This document shows, in pieces, positions 15,601 to 28,090 of a DNA stretch of 64,000 nucleotides. The stretch is from Neelides folsomi (Eukaryota > Arthropoda > Collembola > Neelipleona > Neelidae). Numbering within the stretch: the first letter of the stretch is position 1; each line of letters opens with the position of its first letter. The stretch spans positions 97,630-161,629 of the forward strand of contig JAQGBZ010000128.1 in NCBI GenBank assembly GCA_034687125.1. The letters run 5' to 3'. The notes beneath the pieces are model-generated. The model saw only the letters and a list, made by a program, of their open reading frames with translations, was not told the DNA's origin and searched no databases. A program made the position numbers and the translations under genes.

Positions 15601-16361
15601 TTAACAAGCAACCTCAAGTTCATCAAAATGGCTATCAACCCCCACAGTTCAATATTCAGCCACAAGAATACTTTGACATTTCTAATGCCAAACCTTCAAA
15701 ACCAAGAAATCCCCAACATCAAAATAACATTCCTAAATCTTCTTATAGACCTAAAGGAACTTCGGATGTTCAGATCATCCAGGCAATTCCGGTTCATCAG
15801 TCAACTTCAAGCCATCAACAACAACAGGGTGGGTATCAGAATACAAATAATGGTTATCAACAACCACAACAGCAAAAACAGCAAAAACCATTTGTCAACA
15901 ATGGTGGATATCAAAATGAACAATTTGGAAATGGAGGCTATCAGCAAAACGGAATAAGAGCTTATGGACCACCACAAAACAATCACAATCAAAATAACAA
16001 TCATTATAATCGTCCTCAGGCTATTCGACAAATGCAATTTCAACCGATCCAACACCAACAACCTGGGAATAATTATGGGCCGCCTAGACCAACGGGAGGA
16101 TATCAAGGGCCAACCAATGGACCAAATAATCAAATACCATTTAGGCAACCAAACTCTCCCCAGAACCTTGAATTGTTCACCAGTGAAGATGCAGTGAGGA
16201 ATAATCACGGACAAAGACACAAAGAAGCAGTTTCCAATTTTATTAGAGATCAAAATGTCAGAGGAGGAACCAGAGGAGAATTGGAAATGGGTCATGAAGT
16301 TTTCTATCCTGGGAAAGATAATTCTCTGGGAGTTTCCCTCACCTATGATTCAAAGGCATAG
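3623..16361 (+). CDS. Secreted CPAP1-like chitin-binding protein with YLPP and Gln/Pro/Tyr-rich repeats
   Basis: Predicted extracellular cuticle or matrix protein of about 1689 residues. Exons: 3623-3692, 10411-10760, 11313-11445, 11646-13847 and 14047-16361; every junction is GT-AG and phases agree. Exon 1 encodes a signal peptide starting MRLASFPCFLW. Exon 2 has GY-x-YP-x-P repeats. Exon 4 carries one CBM14/peritrophin-A domain with six cysteines near residues 227, 243, 249, 265, 278 and 287; the spacing C-15-C-5-C-15-C-12-C-8-C fits chitin-binding type 2 domains. It is followed by Thr-rich linkers, eleven YLPP repeats and a GVTGGYEE triplet. Exon 5 is Gln/Pro/Tyr-rich with polyQ and QQGYPQP repeats. 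A single such domain plus long low-complexity flanks suits the CPAP1 class; YGPP/YGAP-like units recall resilin, so an elastic or cross-linked role is inference. The C-terminal exon could in principle be alternatively spliced. Confidence 0.85.
3693..10410 (+). other. Long first intron of the chitin-binding protein gene
   Basis: About 6.7 kb of AT-rich sequence between the signal-peptide exon and the first repeat exon, with donor AAG|GTAAAA and acceptor TTGATCCAACAG. It holds a foldback element at 7509-7692 and a GC-richer patch near 8690-8870 with no recognisable coding content. An open frame at 5989-6186 was examined and has no supporting splice sites or family resemblance. Intron enhancers are possible but nothing specific is seen. 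Confidence 0.6.
7509..7692. repeat. Foldback element (MITE-like) with ~50-bp inverted arms
   Basis: Arms 7509-7559 and 7642-7692 are reverse complements over 51 bases with a single mismatch, separated by about 82 bases of unique sequence. TA dinucleotides at both ends (7509-7510 and 7691-7692) fit a TA target duplication, as made by Tc1/mariner-type transposases. No coding capacity. The near-identical arms imply recent insertion or hairpin-mediated correction. It lies within the first intron of the chitin-binding protein gene. Confidence 0.75.
12645..13395 (+). repeat. YLPP peptide repeat region
   Basis: Eleven YLPP units, most as TYLPPK or AYLPPK, separated by 10-30 residues of charged or Thr-rich linker, inside exon 4 of the chitin-binding protein. 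The first two units flank Thr-rich runs that would be natural O-glycosylation targets. A final unit reads YGPP, linking this block to the YG-type units of the next exon. Confidence 0.85.
13629..13698 (+). repeat. Three tandem 24-base repeats encoding GVTGGYEE
   Basis: The coding sequence repeats GVTGGYEE, GVTGGYEE and GVTGGYSG with only a few base differences between copies, near the 3' end of exon 4. Such a recent tandem expansion is likely to vary in copy number between individuals. Confidence 0.8.
14320..14890 (+). repeat. CAA/CAG polyglutamine run and QQGYPQP repeats
   Basis: A mixed CAA/CAG run near 14320-14385 encodes a nearly pure glutamine stretch, followed from about 14600 by roughly eight QQGY(P/S)QP-type units. 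Both sit in the last exon of the chitin-binding protein. Open frames seen here in other frames are shadows of this biased composition. Confidence 0.85.
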
Positions 16362-16413
16362 AAAACATTACCAACAATTTAATTTAATACACATATTATT
16401 TTCATTCTAGTTT

Positions 16414-16419
16414 AATAAA
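16414..16419 (+). terminator. Polyadenylation signal AATAAA
   Basis: AATAAA lies about 53 bases after the TAG stop of the chitin-binding protein gene, giving a short 3' UTR. No competing signal lies between the stop and this site. Confidence 0.6.
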
Positions 16420-19400
16420 AGGTGAAGAACAATGCACATTACATTATAAGCCCATGAAGCCTATTTTGACACAAATATTTTGAGATGGCTCTCCTAAGTT
16501 GTATGAATTATTTTTATAAATGATGGAGATCACTTGTTTCATATTGAATATTAAATTAGGATTATTGTATAAAGTATGTTAAAATAAGGAATCCAGCTAT
16601 CATATTTTCCATCCACCTATACTTCTGTTATAATTACAAAGAAAAATCTGTGGAAGCTGAATCAAAGTGAAGAAAACAATGTTTTAAAACAAAACAATTT
16701 TTGAATTTTATTTAAACTTTATTTTTAACATAATATTTAAACGTGAATTGTAATATTGTAAAAAGCATATTTTTTATTATTTGTATTCTTGATCATAACT
16801 GAAAAGTAAGAGGCCAAATTCAATTTTAATTCTTGATCTTCCGAATAATTATCTCTTGATATACTAAATTGTATTTTGTAAAATATAAATTTAATTAATA
16901 AGTTTACTGTATGTTTGACTTGTTAGATTTTGTTTAAAATGAAATTAATATTAATTCCTCAAATATTTTTATGAATGATATATCCTTGAGAGTCTTTAGT
17001 ATTATAGCCTATTGTTGTTAAAAACTTTTATTTCAGATACTTTTTATCAAAGTACAGAGTTTTGAAAATGAATAAATAAAAAGTTTATAATTACCTAACC
17101 ATTATTATTGCACTTTAATTTTATTTCAAATGTATTATTGATCAATTAACTGCTCGTCTTAAACGAAAAAGTTTTATTCGGAATTTAATATTTTATATTT
17201 TACATGCACATTATATTTATTTAACATCATTGTCATTATGGCTCTTTCAAAGCATAATTTTAAATTATAGTATGTACAATCCACAAATTCTTTGCCATGA
17301 ACTAATATTTACAAATATATTGAATGTAATTACAATATAATTCGATAATATATGTAGTACAATACATTTCTGGTAGAATGTGATATTAATCCTTCTTCAT
17401 TTAACAGTAATTCTTTTTATTACAATTTTACACAAAGTAAATGTTTTAAGCTTTCGCTATTAATTTTGTGGTTTAAAAATGTGTTTAAGTTTAATTATTC
17501 ATAGGATATCCGAAAAGACCCGAGCATAACGATTAACGAAATCAATGAAAATAAACATACGCTAACTATAAACGTTTATCATGACTGACGCAATTTTTAC
17601 CCAATAGACATTTTTAGTTTTTAGAATCCATTTTTATGTATTTACCATATATATATAATAATTATTTTATATCTACGTTATCATATAATAATATATTTTT
17701 ATACATTTAAAAATCACTTATTATAATTCACTTAGCTAATCTGAATTCATTTTTCCTATAAATATTTCATAATACTTTTCATGTAATCCTGATTCACAAC
17801 AATAAACTACTTTAACATTTATTAACATTTATTCACATTCTTCAAAATCTAAAGTAATTATTTTGATTTGATAAATATTATAGATATATTATATTAATCA
17901 TAAGATCATTGCAATATTAAATCTAATGATTCACACCTTACTTAAAACAGTCAATAGTGATTTAAATACAATATGCTAACATATTCAATTTAATCTCTGA
18001 CTATTCAATATTTTAATCCAATGTTTCATTTACATTCAGTTTCAAAAAAGAAACTTAAATTGGGCCCTAATTATTAAATTGTAATATTATAATGTGCATG
18101 AATTCTTCATATATTTCATGAATTTATTCATACATAACAAATATAAACAATATGAATTTATAAGAAATATAAATATTTATTTAACAATAAAAACAAATTA
18201 AATATAATATTACTTAGGTATACTTTAACCTTTAAACAGAAATACTGCCTATACATGATATAATAATTCTCAATAATTTGTATATATTAGAGCATCCCAC
18301 ATACGTAATATTGACATAGACTAGAAAGTGGATTTAGTAGTTATAGCCTTTATATGTATTTAATTTAATATTCTTGATTTTTACAGATCATCCTAATAGG
18401 TATTATTATATATTGTGCAATCCTTTACAATATTTAATATTTAACAAAATAATATATTGTGCAGATAATAAAATTTAATAAGATTCATAAATTCACTAAT
18501 ATGCACATTCAAATATTTGGATCAATCACACAATCTAATTTCATTAGCTATTAATTATATTGAAAAATCTATTATTTTAATAATTACAGATATATACAAG
18601 GTAAATTTTACATACTTACGCTATATGAAATTATCAATCTTAAAAAATAATATAATTATTACTAATTTTTAGTAAGATGTTTTTTCCTAAATAAAGTAAA
18701 AAATAACCTAAAAAATAATTTAGTAGATAATTTTTTAAAAGCCTAGCAATTTGGTTGAACATTCACAATCATACCTTGTATAGCATTATTTCTCGGGTCA
18801 ATTGGATTTAACTAATATTTATGATGCTAATCTTTAGATCTATATATGTAATATCTACTGTGAATACATTTAGGGATATTTACACATTAGATTACTAATA
18901 TTAAGTATACTTATTTTACAATATAAAACAAGTATATTAGAAATTGAAGTAATTGTAAACGTCAACTAATGAATTTGATTGTTAATAAAATATTAATTAT
19001 TTTATCATTGTAATTTCCAAAATTAATAAATTGTAGCGTATAATTTTATACACGATACATTAGATTAAATAGGAAAATGATAGGTTTAATGTGTATTAAT
19101 TAACTATATTTTCTAAATGTGTGTAGCTTTTTAAGTAAGTGCAGTTTAGATTTAGAATTATATTATTATATAATATAACTTAAATGCACAAGTTGAATAT
19201 GTAACAAATATAGCATGTTTAAAAGATATTTATCATTCCAAAATGTAAATGAAAGAATGATTTGAATAAAATAGGAAAAATAATTAAATCCATTTCCTCA
19301 TTACTTATTTTTCCATAAGATAATGTATAAAGTATTCATGTAGGTTGGGGACTCTTAGCATGTTATTCTTATTCAAATAATGAAATAGCCTCTTACTGTA

Positions 19401-19475
19401 GATGAGATTCAAAATTAAAAGTATTTGTAAAGTATTTGGTGTATTCCATGAGTTTTTTGGCTGGTTTTCTTTTCT
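16420..19475. other. AT-rich intergenic region, nothing seen
   Basis: Extremely AT-rich sequence with dense stop codons on both strands, between two convergent genes (the chitin-binding protein on plus and DH44 on minus). The part nearest 19475 should contain the 3' UTR of the DH44 gene, but I did not find a clear AATAAA on the minus strand. No RNA gene or repeat family was recognised. Confidence 0.6.
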
Positions 19476-22400
19476 TTATCTTCGTTTTCCAATATGCTTG
19501 AGAATTTCGTCATTTTTCATTATTTGATGATGAGATTGCCGCATTCGTCTTCGAGCAATTTCCATTAAAAGCCGTTGACGAAGAACATCCAGTGGATTCA
19601 CGATTGAAAGAGAAGGGCCCGTATTTCTTTTATGACGGCGAAACTACATCCAATTAATAAAAGTTATTGGATTTAATATTGAATTATTAGAGTTTTTCTA
19701 TTAATTTGAGCTATCCTTATAAATCGTAAAATAAAAAGACATCCTGCTAAAAAATTGAGAATTAAAAAATAAAAAGTTTTGTTTACAATTAGTTTATATT
19801 TTATTTAAGACATCGTCATCAACAATCTACATAATTTGTTTGTACAAATGCAAATATCGGTATTTTAATGTGCATGCATTAATATTATGTAGAGTAGTTA
19901 TAATTTATTATTACATATATTAAGTATATGTATCTAATACTAGATAGGTACAAAATTTATTTATTTCTTCTTTACATAAGATTTACATACTAGGTATATT
20001 GGCATTAGAATTTATAAATTATTGTATAATCCTCATCCTCACTTTGTATGACAGTGAAAAATAAATTTTTGGGCATAAAGATATGAGTTCAATCACTTAT
20101 ATTGAAATTAAGGCTAAATTGATTATTAACGGAGGGAATGAATAGACGCTTCGCAATGTCATTATCACACAATTTTGAAATATTTCTTAATAATAAAGGT
20201 TCTCGGGATGATATGTTTTTTGTATATACTTACCTTAATAACTATTTAATATACATTAGGTAATACATGAACTTCAAGGTCTATTGTTGTACATTGATAA
20301 TGAAAGGCAGGATAGTTATTCTTCAAAATGTTTGATATTAAAATGATTAGTATAGAATAGAAAATGATTGATTACAAGTGCTTCATTACTTGGAAAGAAT
20401 GTTTATTTTGGGATCTTTTCTCTCTTGTTCTGAAGAATATCATCCTAGCGCTACATCTTAACAACGTTGCTGGTAATACTCCAATTATTTATTATGTAAA
20501 GTGTATCGTTTTCTCTTTATTCATCTCATAGAATGCTTTCTTAGCCACAGAGAATCAATATTTTTGCTACAAAATACTGAAGCTTAATTTATTTTTCTCA
20601 TTTATTTTGCATATGTGCCGTAATACTTTTATTATGATGATAAATGATAACATACATTATTTAAGTAGGTATACATTCTGTACATAAACATATTTAACTT
20701 TATTGTTCATATGTTACATATCTCAGAGCCTTTGATAGAATTGTTATAAAAAAACTTTTGTAATTCAATTTATAATTCCATAAATTGAGAGTACCTATTG
20801 TATTCAATATTTTAATGGATACATAAGGAGAATAATTAGAACATTTGTAATGTTTTGTTAAACAATGAGGATAAATTATGTGCAGAAATACCTTACATAA
20901 TTAAATATTTGAATGTTTCTGACAAATTGTGGCTTTGTGATTGAGTGATGTAAAATGCCGGAGACGGTTTTAATTAATAGAAATATTAGGCATGTTAAGG
21001 ACTACAACTATACTTGTATAATATATTGGATATATGAAAGTAATATAGTGTAATGCCAAATATAATAAAATGATTGGACATTTGGAAAAGCGGATAATGA
21101 ATTTTCCCTACCTGTTGCATTCCAGGACTCCTTTTCCATTCTGTATAGACGTAGAGATGGGGATCGATGACCGTTTCCCACTCCGTTCCATCCAATTCGT
21201 TTTCTCCCTCTTCGTCTGCGTACTTTAATTCAAATAACCGAAATCGATATCAAATATCTGCTATTTAATATCATAATAGCTATTTATTTTATTCAAAAGA
21301 CATCTGACCATAATTAGAATTCTTTCATTGCTTAATTTTAATTAATAATTGGATTTTTTGCATGTAAGATTTTAATATTACATATTTCTCTATTCCATGA
21401 AATATCATGTTAACCTCAAATAACAATTAATGAAACCGAACGCAATATTTTGTAAATTGATTACTTCATAAAAGGTCATTTGCAAGATTGCAAGCTAAAC
21501 AAAGAATCATTGTAATATTAATAGTTAATTAATAATGAAAAACAATTTAGGTTAATTTTAGATAGTCTCAATTTGGTATTGGATTATCTCTCATTGCATC
21601 ACAATCCAATAAAATCACACTTTAAAATGCAATGCAATTTGCGAAGAGTGTAATTGGTCGATTTGTGTTAATCTGCTTAAATGTCTTTCGTGTTCTTTTT
21701 TACACGAGATATCTATCCAATATTATACCACAATACCATTTACTAAAAATGAATGTGAGCAAATATTTACAGTTCGCAGTTTGACATTTAGGTGTTGGGA
21801 TCATAGTTTGGATTGGTGAGTGAAGGTTGTTCGGTCTTGCGTCATCAACTAATAATATTTAAACTTATATTGTTAGCAGAGTCGAATGGCAAAGTGTTCA
21901 TTGAAGGTTTGATTTCCACAACTTATTTGAGTTTATGATCATAAACAACATTCAATAACAATTATTCTACGTGATTTCATAGTCTATTGCATAGAATTTT
22001 ATAAGCTTTTCCTCATATATTCAATAATCGATCTTTATAATCATATCAGCGTCACCATTATAAACTCCTATAAATTGGGTTCAAAATCCTTGACCAAATC
22101 GAAAACGTCTTATATGATGCGGAGTACGAGGGCTCGTAAATCCTTTCAGGATGAGAAATGGGGTTTATATTCCAAATCTCTTACAGAGGCGTGGAAAAGG
22201 CGCTTTTTGCCTTCTGATTGATTCCGCCAATCCTTTCTGCTTGATACTTCTCACTTCAATTCCCTCAATAGGGAAACTTTCTCATATGAAATTGTTTTGT
22301 GTCGAACTGCGGGGGTGAATGTATGGGCCTGGCAGGATCACTTTTGACAAATAGGATAAGGAGGACCGAAGAATAGATCAAATTATGGTCTTGGTGGGGA

Positions 22401-22664
22401 GCATTGAGATTAAAATGGCCGGCCTACCTTTCCAATCTTTCCAGTGTCCAGGGACTCGATGATTGGTTCGAGTTGAGTCCGAATGTTGGTGAGTTGTCCA
22501 GGTTGTCCGAGATCTGAGGATTGTTGAGGCTCTTGGAGTCGTCCGAAGGGAACCGCCTCCGTTGAGGACAAAATCAAACCCATGAAGAGGAAAACTCCAA
22601 TTCGAAATCGATGGGGAGAAGCAAAATTCTTAATAATTTCTTTTTCTTTTCCCATACTTTCCAT
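19476..22664 (-). CDS. DH44: CRF-like diuretic hormone 44 (DH44) precursor
   Basis: Secreted prohormone of 171 residues. Coding exons on the minus strand are 22664-22428, 21222-21112 and 19643-19476; all introns are phase 0 and GT-AG. Exon 1 gives a signal peptide with hydrophobic core [11 protein letters not shown], ending near STEA-VPFG. Exon 2 is an acidic spacer ending in a KR site. Exon 3 starts FRRHKR, then a 45-residue peptide beginning NTGPS and containing [16 protein letters not shown], then GKRR and the stop: a dibasic site before and an amidation-plus-cleavage signal after. The core is the signature of arthropod CRF-like diuretic hormones, which act through class B GPCRs to raise cAMP in osmoregulatory tissue. 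The mature-peptide exon has no in-frame ATG. A splice acceptor CTTTGGCAG ending at 22717 shows that a further 5' noncoding exon exists. The acceptor AATTAAAG of coding exon 2 is the weakest junction. Confidence 0.93.
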
Positions 22665-22716
22665 GTTGTGATGAGTCGTGAAGAAAGTTGTGATTGCTCA
22701 GCCCGGTCTTTTCTAT

Positions 22717-25700
22717 CTGCCAAAGAAAGAGATTTGTTAATCTCATCTTCCCTCTATTTGAAAAGATGAGTAAGATCGGAATATTTGAAGGATATTATTA
22801 GTTAGCATAAAGGATATCCACGAAGGAAAAAAAACTGTCGGACCATTAATGCTAGTCCTGTGAGTTTGGACTAACCAGGATAATAAAATGCATAGTTTTT
22901 GGACTCATCGCGTTTACCCGATAACTTTTCATCCTTCCTGTGAGTGTGAGTGAAGTGTGAAGTATTCAAATGGTTGGGAATTGTTCAAATATCTATTGAC
23001 TGCAATGACTCTCTTCTCATAAATATCCTTCTGGAAAGGAATGGGAAAACTTGAGGTCTTCCAACGAGAACGACACTCAATTATATACTAAACTTAAAAT
23101 TTATTATGCAGCATAATATTTAGATTTTATGTAATTCATTATTATGTGTTATTTGTAGATATGTGTAGTATTATAATATGTGGTAGTATGGTATATTGTG
23201 TAATAATACATAATACAGTATAAAGATAATGCATTCATTCTATCTTACGTATACTATTTAGAATTTTAGAGTAATAACGAGGATAATGTCAATCAAATAC
23301 TTTTGAGATTGTGTTAAAATTTAATTTAATTAGAACGCGTTCGAAAATTAAAGTTTTATTTTTGAAACGATTTTATTTATGCAATTTACCTGTAGTGTAT
23401 ATATTCTGTTATTTTTTATTTCATTCTTAATTATTTTTAATGCATACAAAAAAATTAATTGGTAAAGTCCACAATATCAAAATTAATTATGTAAATGTTT
23501 GAATTAATGAACTATGAATATTGAATTTATCGCTCGCATATGCATATGCTTAACTACATAATACATTGAATCAATGCTTTATTATTATTTGATCAATGAT
23601 GCTGTAAATCTTAGCCTTACCAGGCTTTGCATGTAAAACTATAAATTATGATTAATTTTTTCTTAATGCGATTAAAATATTATTATCTTCAATTGGGAAC
23701 ATCTCTTAAATGTTTGTTAAATTGTAAATAGCTAACATGTAGAGGGTGGCGCCACAGAGTCTCCTCATATTTTCTTTTGCCCTTTATTTCACTATGATGG
23801 TGCAAATCCGCATGATTAAGAAATTAAGATACAACTAGCCATAAATTAAACCCATTAAAGATAAGTTCAATTTCATGCTCATTTGATTCCTCTCGATGAT
23901 CTAATAAAGGAAATAAATAGGATTGTGGACTTTGCCTTTCTAATCTTTCAACTCTAATTGAATCAAATTAGAACTTTGAACGCAGTGAAGGAAGGGCAAA
24001 CGAAAGGGTGAAGACAAAAGTCTCTTTTCCAATTGATTCCTTCGAATCTTCAATTTAAGTAGTTATTTATCAACTGCCTAAATAGCTATGTATTTAATAC
24101 TGTATATTTTTTATAATAGTTTTTAAGAAAGAGAATCAGAATCAAATACAGAATCTAAAATGAAATCAGAATCTAAAAAGAGTTTTATGAAATGATCAAC
24201 ACTTAATTTCATACACGAGCTAAATCTCCAGCTAGCTGATGTAAATCTGATATTTGTATCTCTCCAACGAGTTTGAATTCTTTAAATTCCTAACATGTAT
24301 TCTCTATGTACATGTTCAAATATTATTCTGGTTTGGTAAATATTTTATTTACCGATTATTACCAGATATGTGCGTATAATACATAGGTATTAAGGCATTG
24401 ACGAGGCCTATTATGTGTTTGTGGGCACAATTCTATGTAATATTAAATTGTATTTTAGTGGTTTTATTGACTAACAATAAATGTAAGAATCATAATGAAA
24501 TAAATAGAATCAACAATATTTAACCAAAATAGATTGATGAAGCGATTCTCTGAAATATCGAACGTGATTATAACATTTAACATAGACCGGGTTTGACTTG
24601 GTTTATTATTCTAAGAAGATGGTGAATATTTAATTTTGACCATTAATTAAAAGTTTCATAATGCCTCGTAAATACTTATATGGTAAGTTCAAATTTAGTT
24701 TCATTCCTTCAATGCATGTACCGACGAGAGCAATTGTTCATACAAATATCGCAATCTGTTAACCCTTACATTCGTAAGTAAACCTTTGAATTGGGTTATG
24801 AATCAAAATTCAGAAGTGAGTTGAAATGGAAAATTGAAGAAGTTAAAACGAGACTATGGGGGTTCCTTTGTGGGAGAATAACTCCAAAAGTTCTAACTTA
24901 CCTCAAGTTTCAAAGTGAAAATAAGGAAGATCCCTTTCATTTTCATATTAAATTTAATACCGTATCGTAATACCGTTTCATTTTATCGAACCCACGAAAT
25001 ATAACAAATGTACATATTATAATATTATCTTCCTTCACTTTCAACAAATAGTCTATTAACTTTATTTTTCCTTCAACTACTCAATTTCAAAACTCAAGAT
25101 ACTCTTACTCTTGAGAATAAAGGACATTTGTGTGGGTGAAGTGGGTGGGTGGTGTCTGCTTCATTAAATTGTATGCTAACATTATACCTGTATTTATTTG
25201 AACTTCAAATTTAACCGTTTTCAAATTGATGCAGAGGAAGACAAGAATGAGTTTATGAAAAGAAAGTCTTAAATATTCCTTCCTCTGTGTGTTCAGTTTA
25301 CATATACTACAATAAAGCAACCGCATTTGTTAACTTTCATAAACAAAATATTCTCTCATAAAATGTAATATTATCAAAGTATAATTCTTGGGTGTTGGAT
25401 GACAAAATGTCGGATATCACATTGCACCTTGAAATGGAAATTTAATACATCGCAATTTCACTCGTTTTGACATTTTAAGATCCTCGAAAGCATCTACGTA
25501 CGAAAGATCCTCGTAAATACATATTTATATTTGGTAGAATGTAAAATGAAATAAGAACTTTTCACTCCAAAATCATTCTTTGTATTAAGCATATAAATAT
25601 TTGTTAAACAGTTCTCTCTGTCGTAAACTTAAATACATGTACATGGGGTTGAAAACTTTCAACCCCATTGATTGCATGACTAACATCTAAAAAAGCTGAA

Positions 25701-27901
25701 CATGAAGTGTGTCGTGCAAAATTCAAAATTCAATCCGGTATGTAAAGTTCTACATATAAATAAGGTTCCCGAAAATAAAAAACCTTGCATTTAGATTTAG
25801 AAGAAATGTTGCCAACCAAGATTACTTGATAAAAGTTTTCCAAAAAACGTGGCCGTGAATGTCGATTATAATTTTATTGGAGTTTATAGTTCCTTCCGTA
25901 TTAAGACCACAAGGGAAGAATGTCTTGTTTGTAAGCGTTAAAGAAGGATTTGTGGTTTCGCAAATACCCTTTTTAGTCAGTAAATTAATTTGGAAGTAAA
26001 TGAAAAACCCCAAAATACCTAGAACCTAAAGTTTGCCGAACTCGAGTTTTTCGTATGGCAAATGCTTATAATATAAGTACATACTAGTAAATACGTTATA
26101 CTTTTAAATACTATACTATACAGAAATACAGATCTATTACATGCTCCTAAAATAGCCAATAGAAGTTACTTTCGCTTTCTACCTACCTAATGTTTTATGT
26201 TTTACATACTTACATACTTATTGCAATGTAAAGTACAAAAGTTAATTAGGTGGATATTCAAGTTTATTAATATATTATGATCCATTATGTAGGGATTTCA
26301 TAATTCCTTTAAAGTAATCTTTTGAGTGATACGGGAAATTGATTAAATTTTCATAAATACTATACAAAGATCTAATAATACTATCTTATGTTATCTAACT
26401 CTTATAAATACTCACTTACTTAGTTAGGGTTAATATACATACTTAATTTACCCAAATACATACTATAGTACCATACAAAAACTAATTTTTTCTTATTTTT
26501 AAACTTACCAGTAGCGTTGTATACCTATCATAGGTATCGAATTCATTTTTCCTAAAACTCTGATTTATTCATTAAGGAAAAGAATAGGGAAAGAAGAAAT
26601 AACCTGAGATTTTTATTAAGTTTAAAATGTTCTTTAGATTACGTTTTGATTAAACCTTTTTGATATCAGATCTCTACTTTAATGTTAAATAATAGTGATA
26701 TAGGTATAAATTAAATACATAATACCATACACATTAGTGTACCTTTGTAAAATACTCATATATAGTGTGCACTGTACTTACCTATATACCTAATGTATGT
26801 ACATGATGTGTTACATATCTACTCTATAGTCTATAAACATAATTGTACCCATTATCAGTTCAACATACCTTAATACTCGTTATAACTGGAAGGATGGATA
26901 AATATTTGGTAATTAATTTTCATTTTCATAAAATTTCCTTTCATCGTTTAAAATAGCCCTTGTTGAGTCAGTGATGCTGGTGCCACTTGAAGCTGCTTAA
27001 ATGAAAGTTTGGCAGACGTACAGATTTGTTATATGAACATATGAATATTATTTAGTACTATGCATATGTGAATACCTAGGCTTATAAGTATAATACCTAA
27101 TAGAAAGAAACTGTCTGAAAGTAGAGGACCTTAATTTGAAACCACTTTAGTTTTGATTAAAAGTAAAACCAATTAAAAATCTACTTCAGTCAGAAAATTT
27201 ACAGTCTTTTGGTCTAGCTTTATTTACACTGCTTTCTACATAGAGTTGAATTTTATTTTGTATATGATCGTGTACGTAGACATTGTATTCTTAAGAGTAA
27301 TTACATGCCAAATAGAACTTTTTGTCGAGGGGGTAAATTGTAAAAAAGAGAAAAGAAGCTGATTGGAAAACCTCCCACACTCTTAAAGTTCAATTGATCA
27401 TAGTGGTGAAAGCAAATAGAGAGAAGAAAGGAAACTCTTACCGTTTCTAATAAGCTTAATCTCACTCTGCCAGAGCTTTTTTGTGTTTAATTTCCACTTT
27501 GCTTCTTTAGATCTTTTTTTATTATCCCATTCACTCGGTCTGTGTCTGAAATAAAATGTATAACATTTTAAACACCTTCAAAAATTGTTCTCTTTATGAA
27601 ATAAACTTCCATTTAAAGGTCATTTGAAAATACATACAATTACTGGTACAACTACCAGTAAATAACCAATAAGATGCCTTGTTGATCAAATTATTTTTCC
27701 ATTTAATGAGATGTATCCTGTTAAAGCTCATTAAAGTAAATTGAAATCTATTAGAATAACTGGCCCTTATTTAAATCAGAATTATGCATTAATACGCTAT
27801 GTTTTGCTTATTAGTTTCCTTCCTCCTAAGCAGAATTGAACAAAGGGGGTTTGAGAATGAAAGAGCCTTTTATAATTAAGTGAAAGGAGTTTGAAATTTA
27901 C
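22717..27901 (-). other. Probable 5' UTR intron of the DH44 gene; no other gene seen
   Basis: AT-rich sequence between the acceptor before the DH44 start exon and a candidate noncoding exon near 28 kb. It includes stretches dominated by TACATA/TACCTA-like words (about 26040-27120) but no recognisable coding exon, RNA gene or transposon. Calling it an intron rests on the acceptor at 22717 and on the candidate promoter upstream. Confidence 0.4.
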
Positions 27902-28090
27902 TTGGTTTGGGGAATGCTGATGGAAGTCAGACGTTGTTGGGAGTAAAATGAGAAACGGGAGTTGAACCAGAAATGAGGGCGAGAAGCTTGGTGAAAATTC
28001 GGTGTCGTTGACAAGGAGAGAAAGCTTCTTTCCGGCGGAGTTGGAGCTTCGGAATGAAACCGCCTCTCTGTCCCTTCCTCATTTTATATA
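27902..28090 (-). promoter_or_regulatory. Candidate DH44 core promoter and 5' noncoding exon
   Basis: On the minus strand, TATATAAA (28090-28083) is followed about 33-35 bases later by TCATTC (28057-28052), a match to the arthropod initiator, and then by a GC-richer stretch ending in a donor AACCAA|GTAAAT (exon end 27902). This would be a 5' UTR exon of about 154 bases. The DH44 start exon has a good acceptor but no donor of its own upstream, so a distant first exon is required; this is the best candidate I see on the correct strand. It could instead serve another transcript. Confidence 0.4.

Noticed and set aside
14131-16295. Overlapping open frames on both strands across the Gln-rich exon
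   Set aside because: They follow from the CAA/CAG/CCT-biased sequence of exon 5 and give low-complexity Leu/Ile/Asn/His proteins with no domain; the 14047-16361 frame joins upstream exons in phase.
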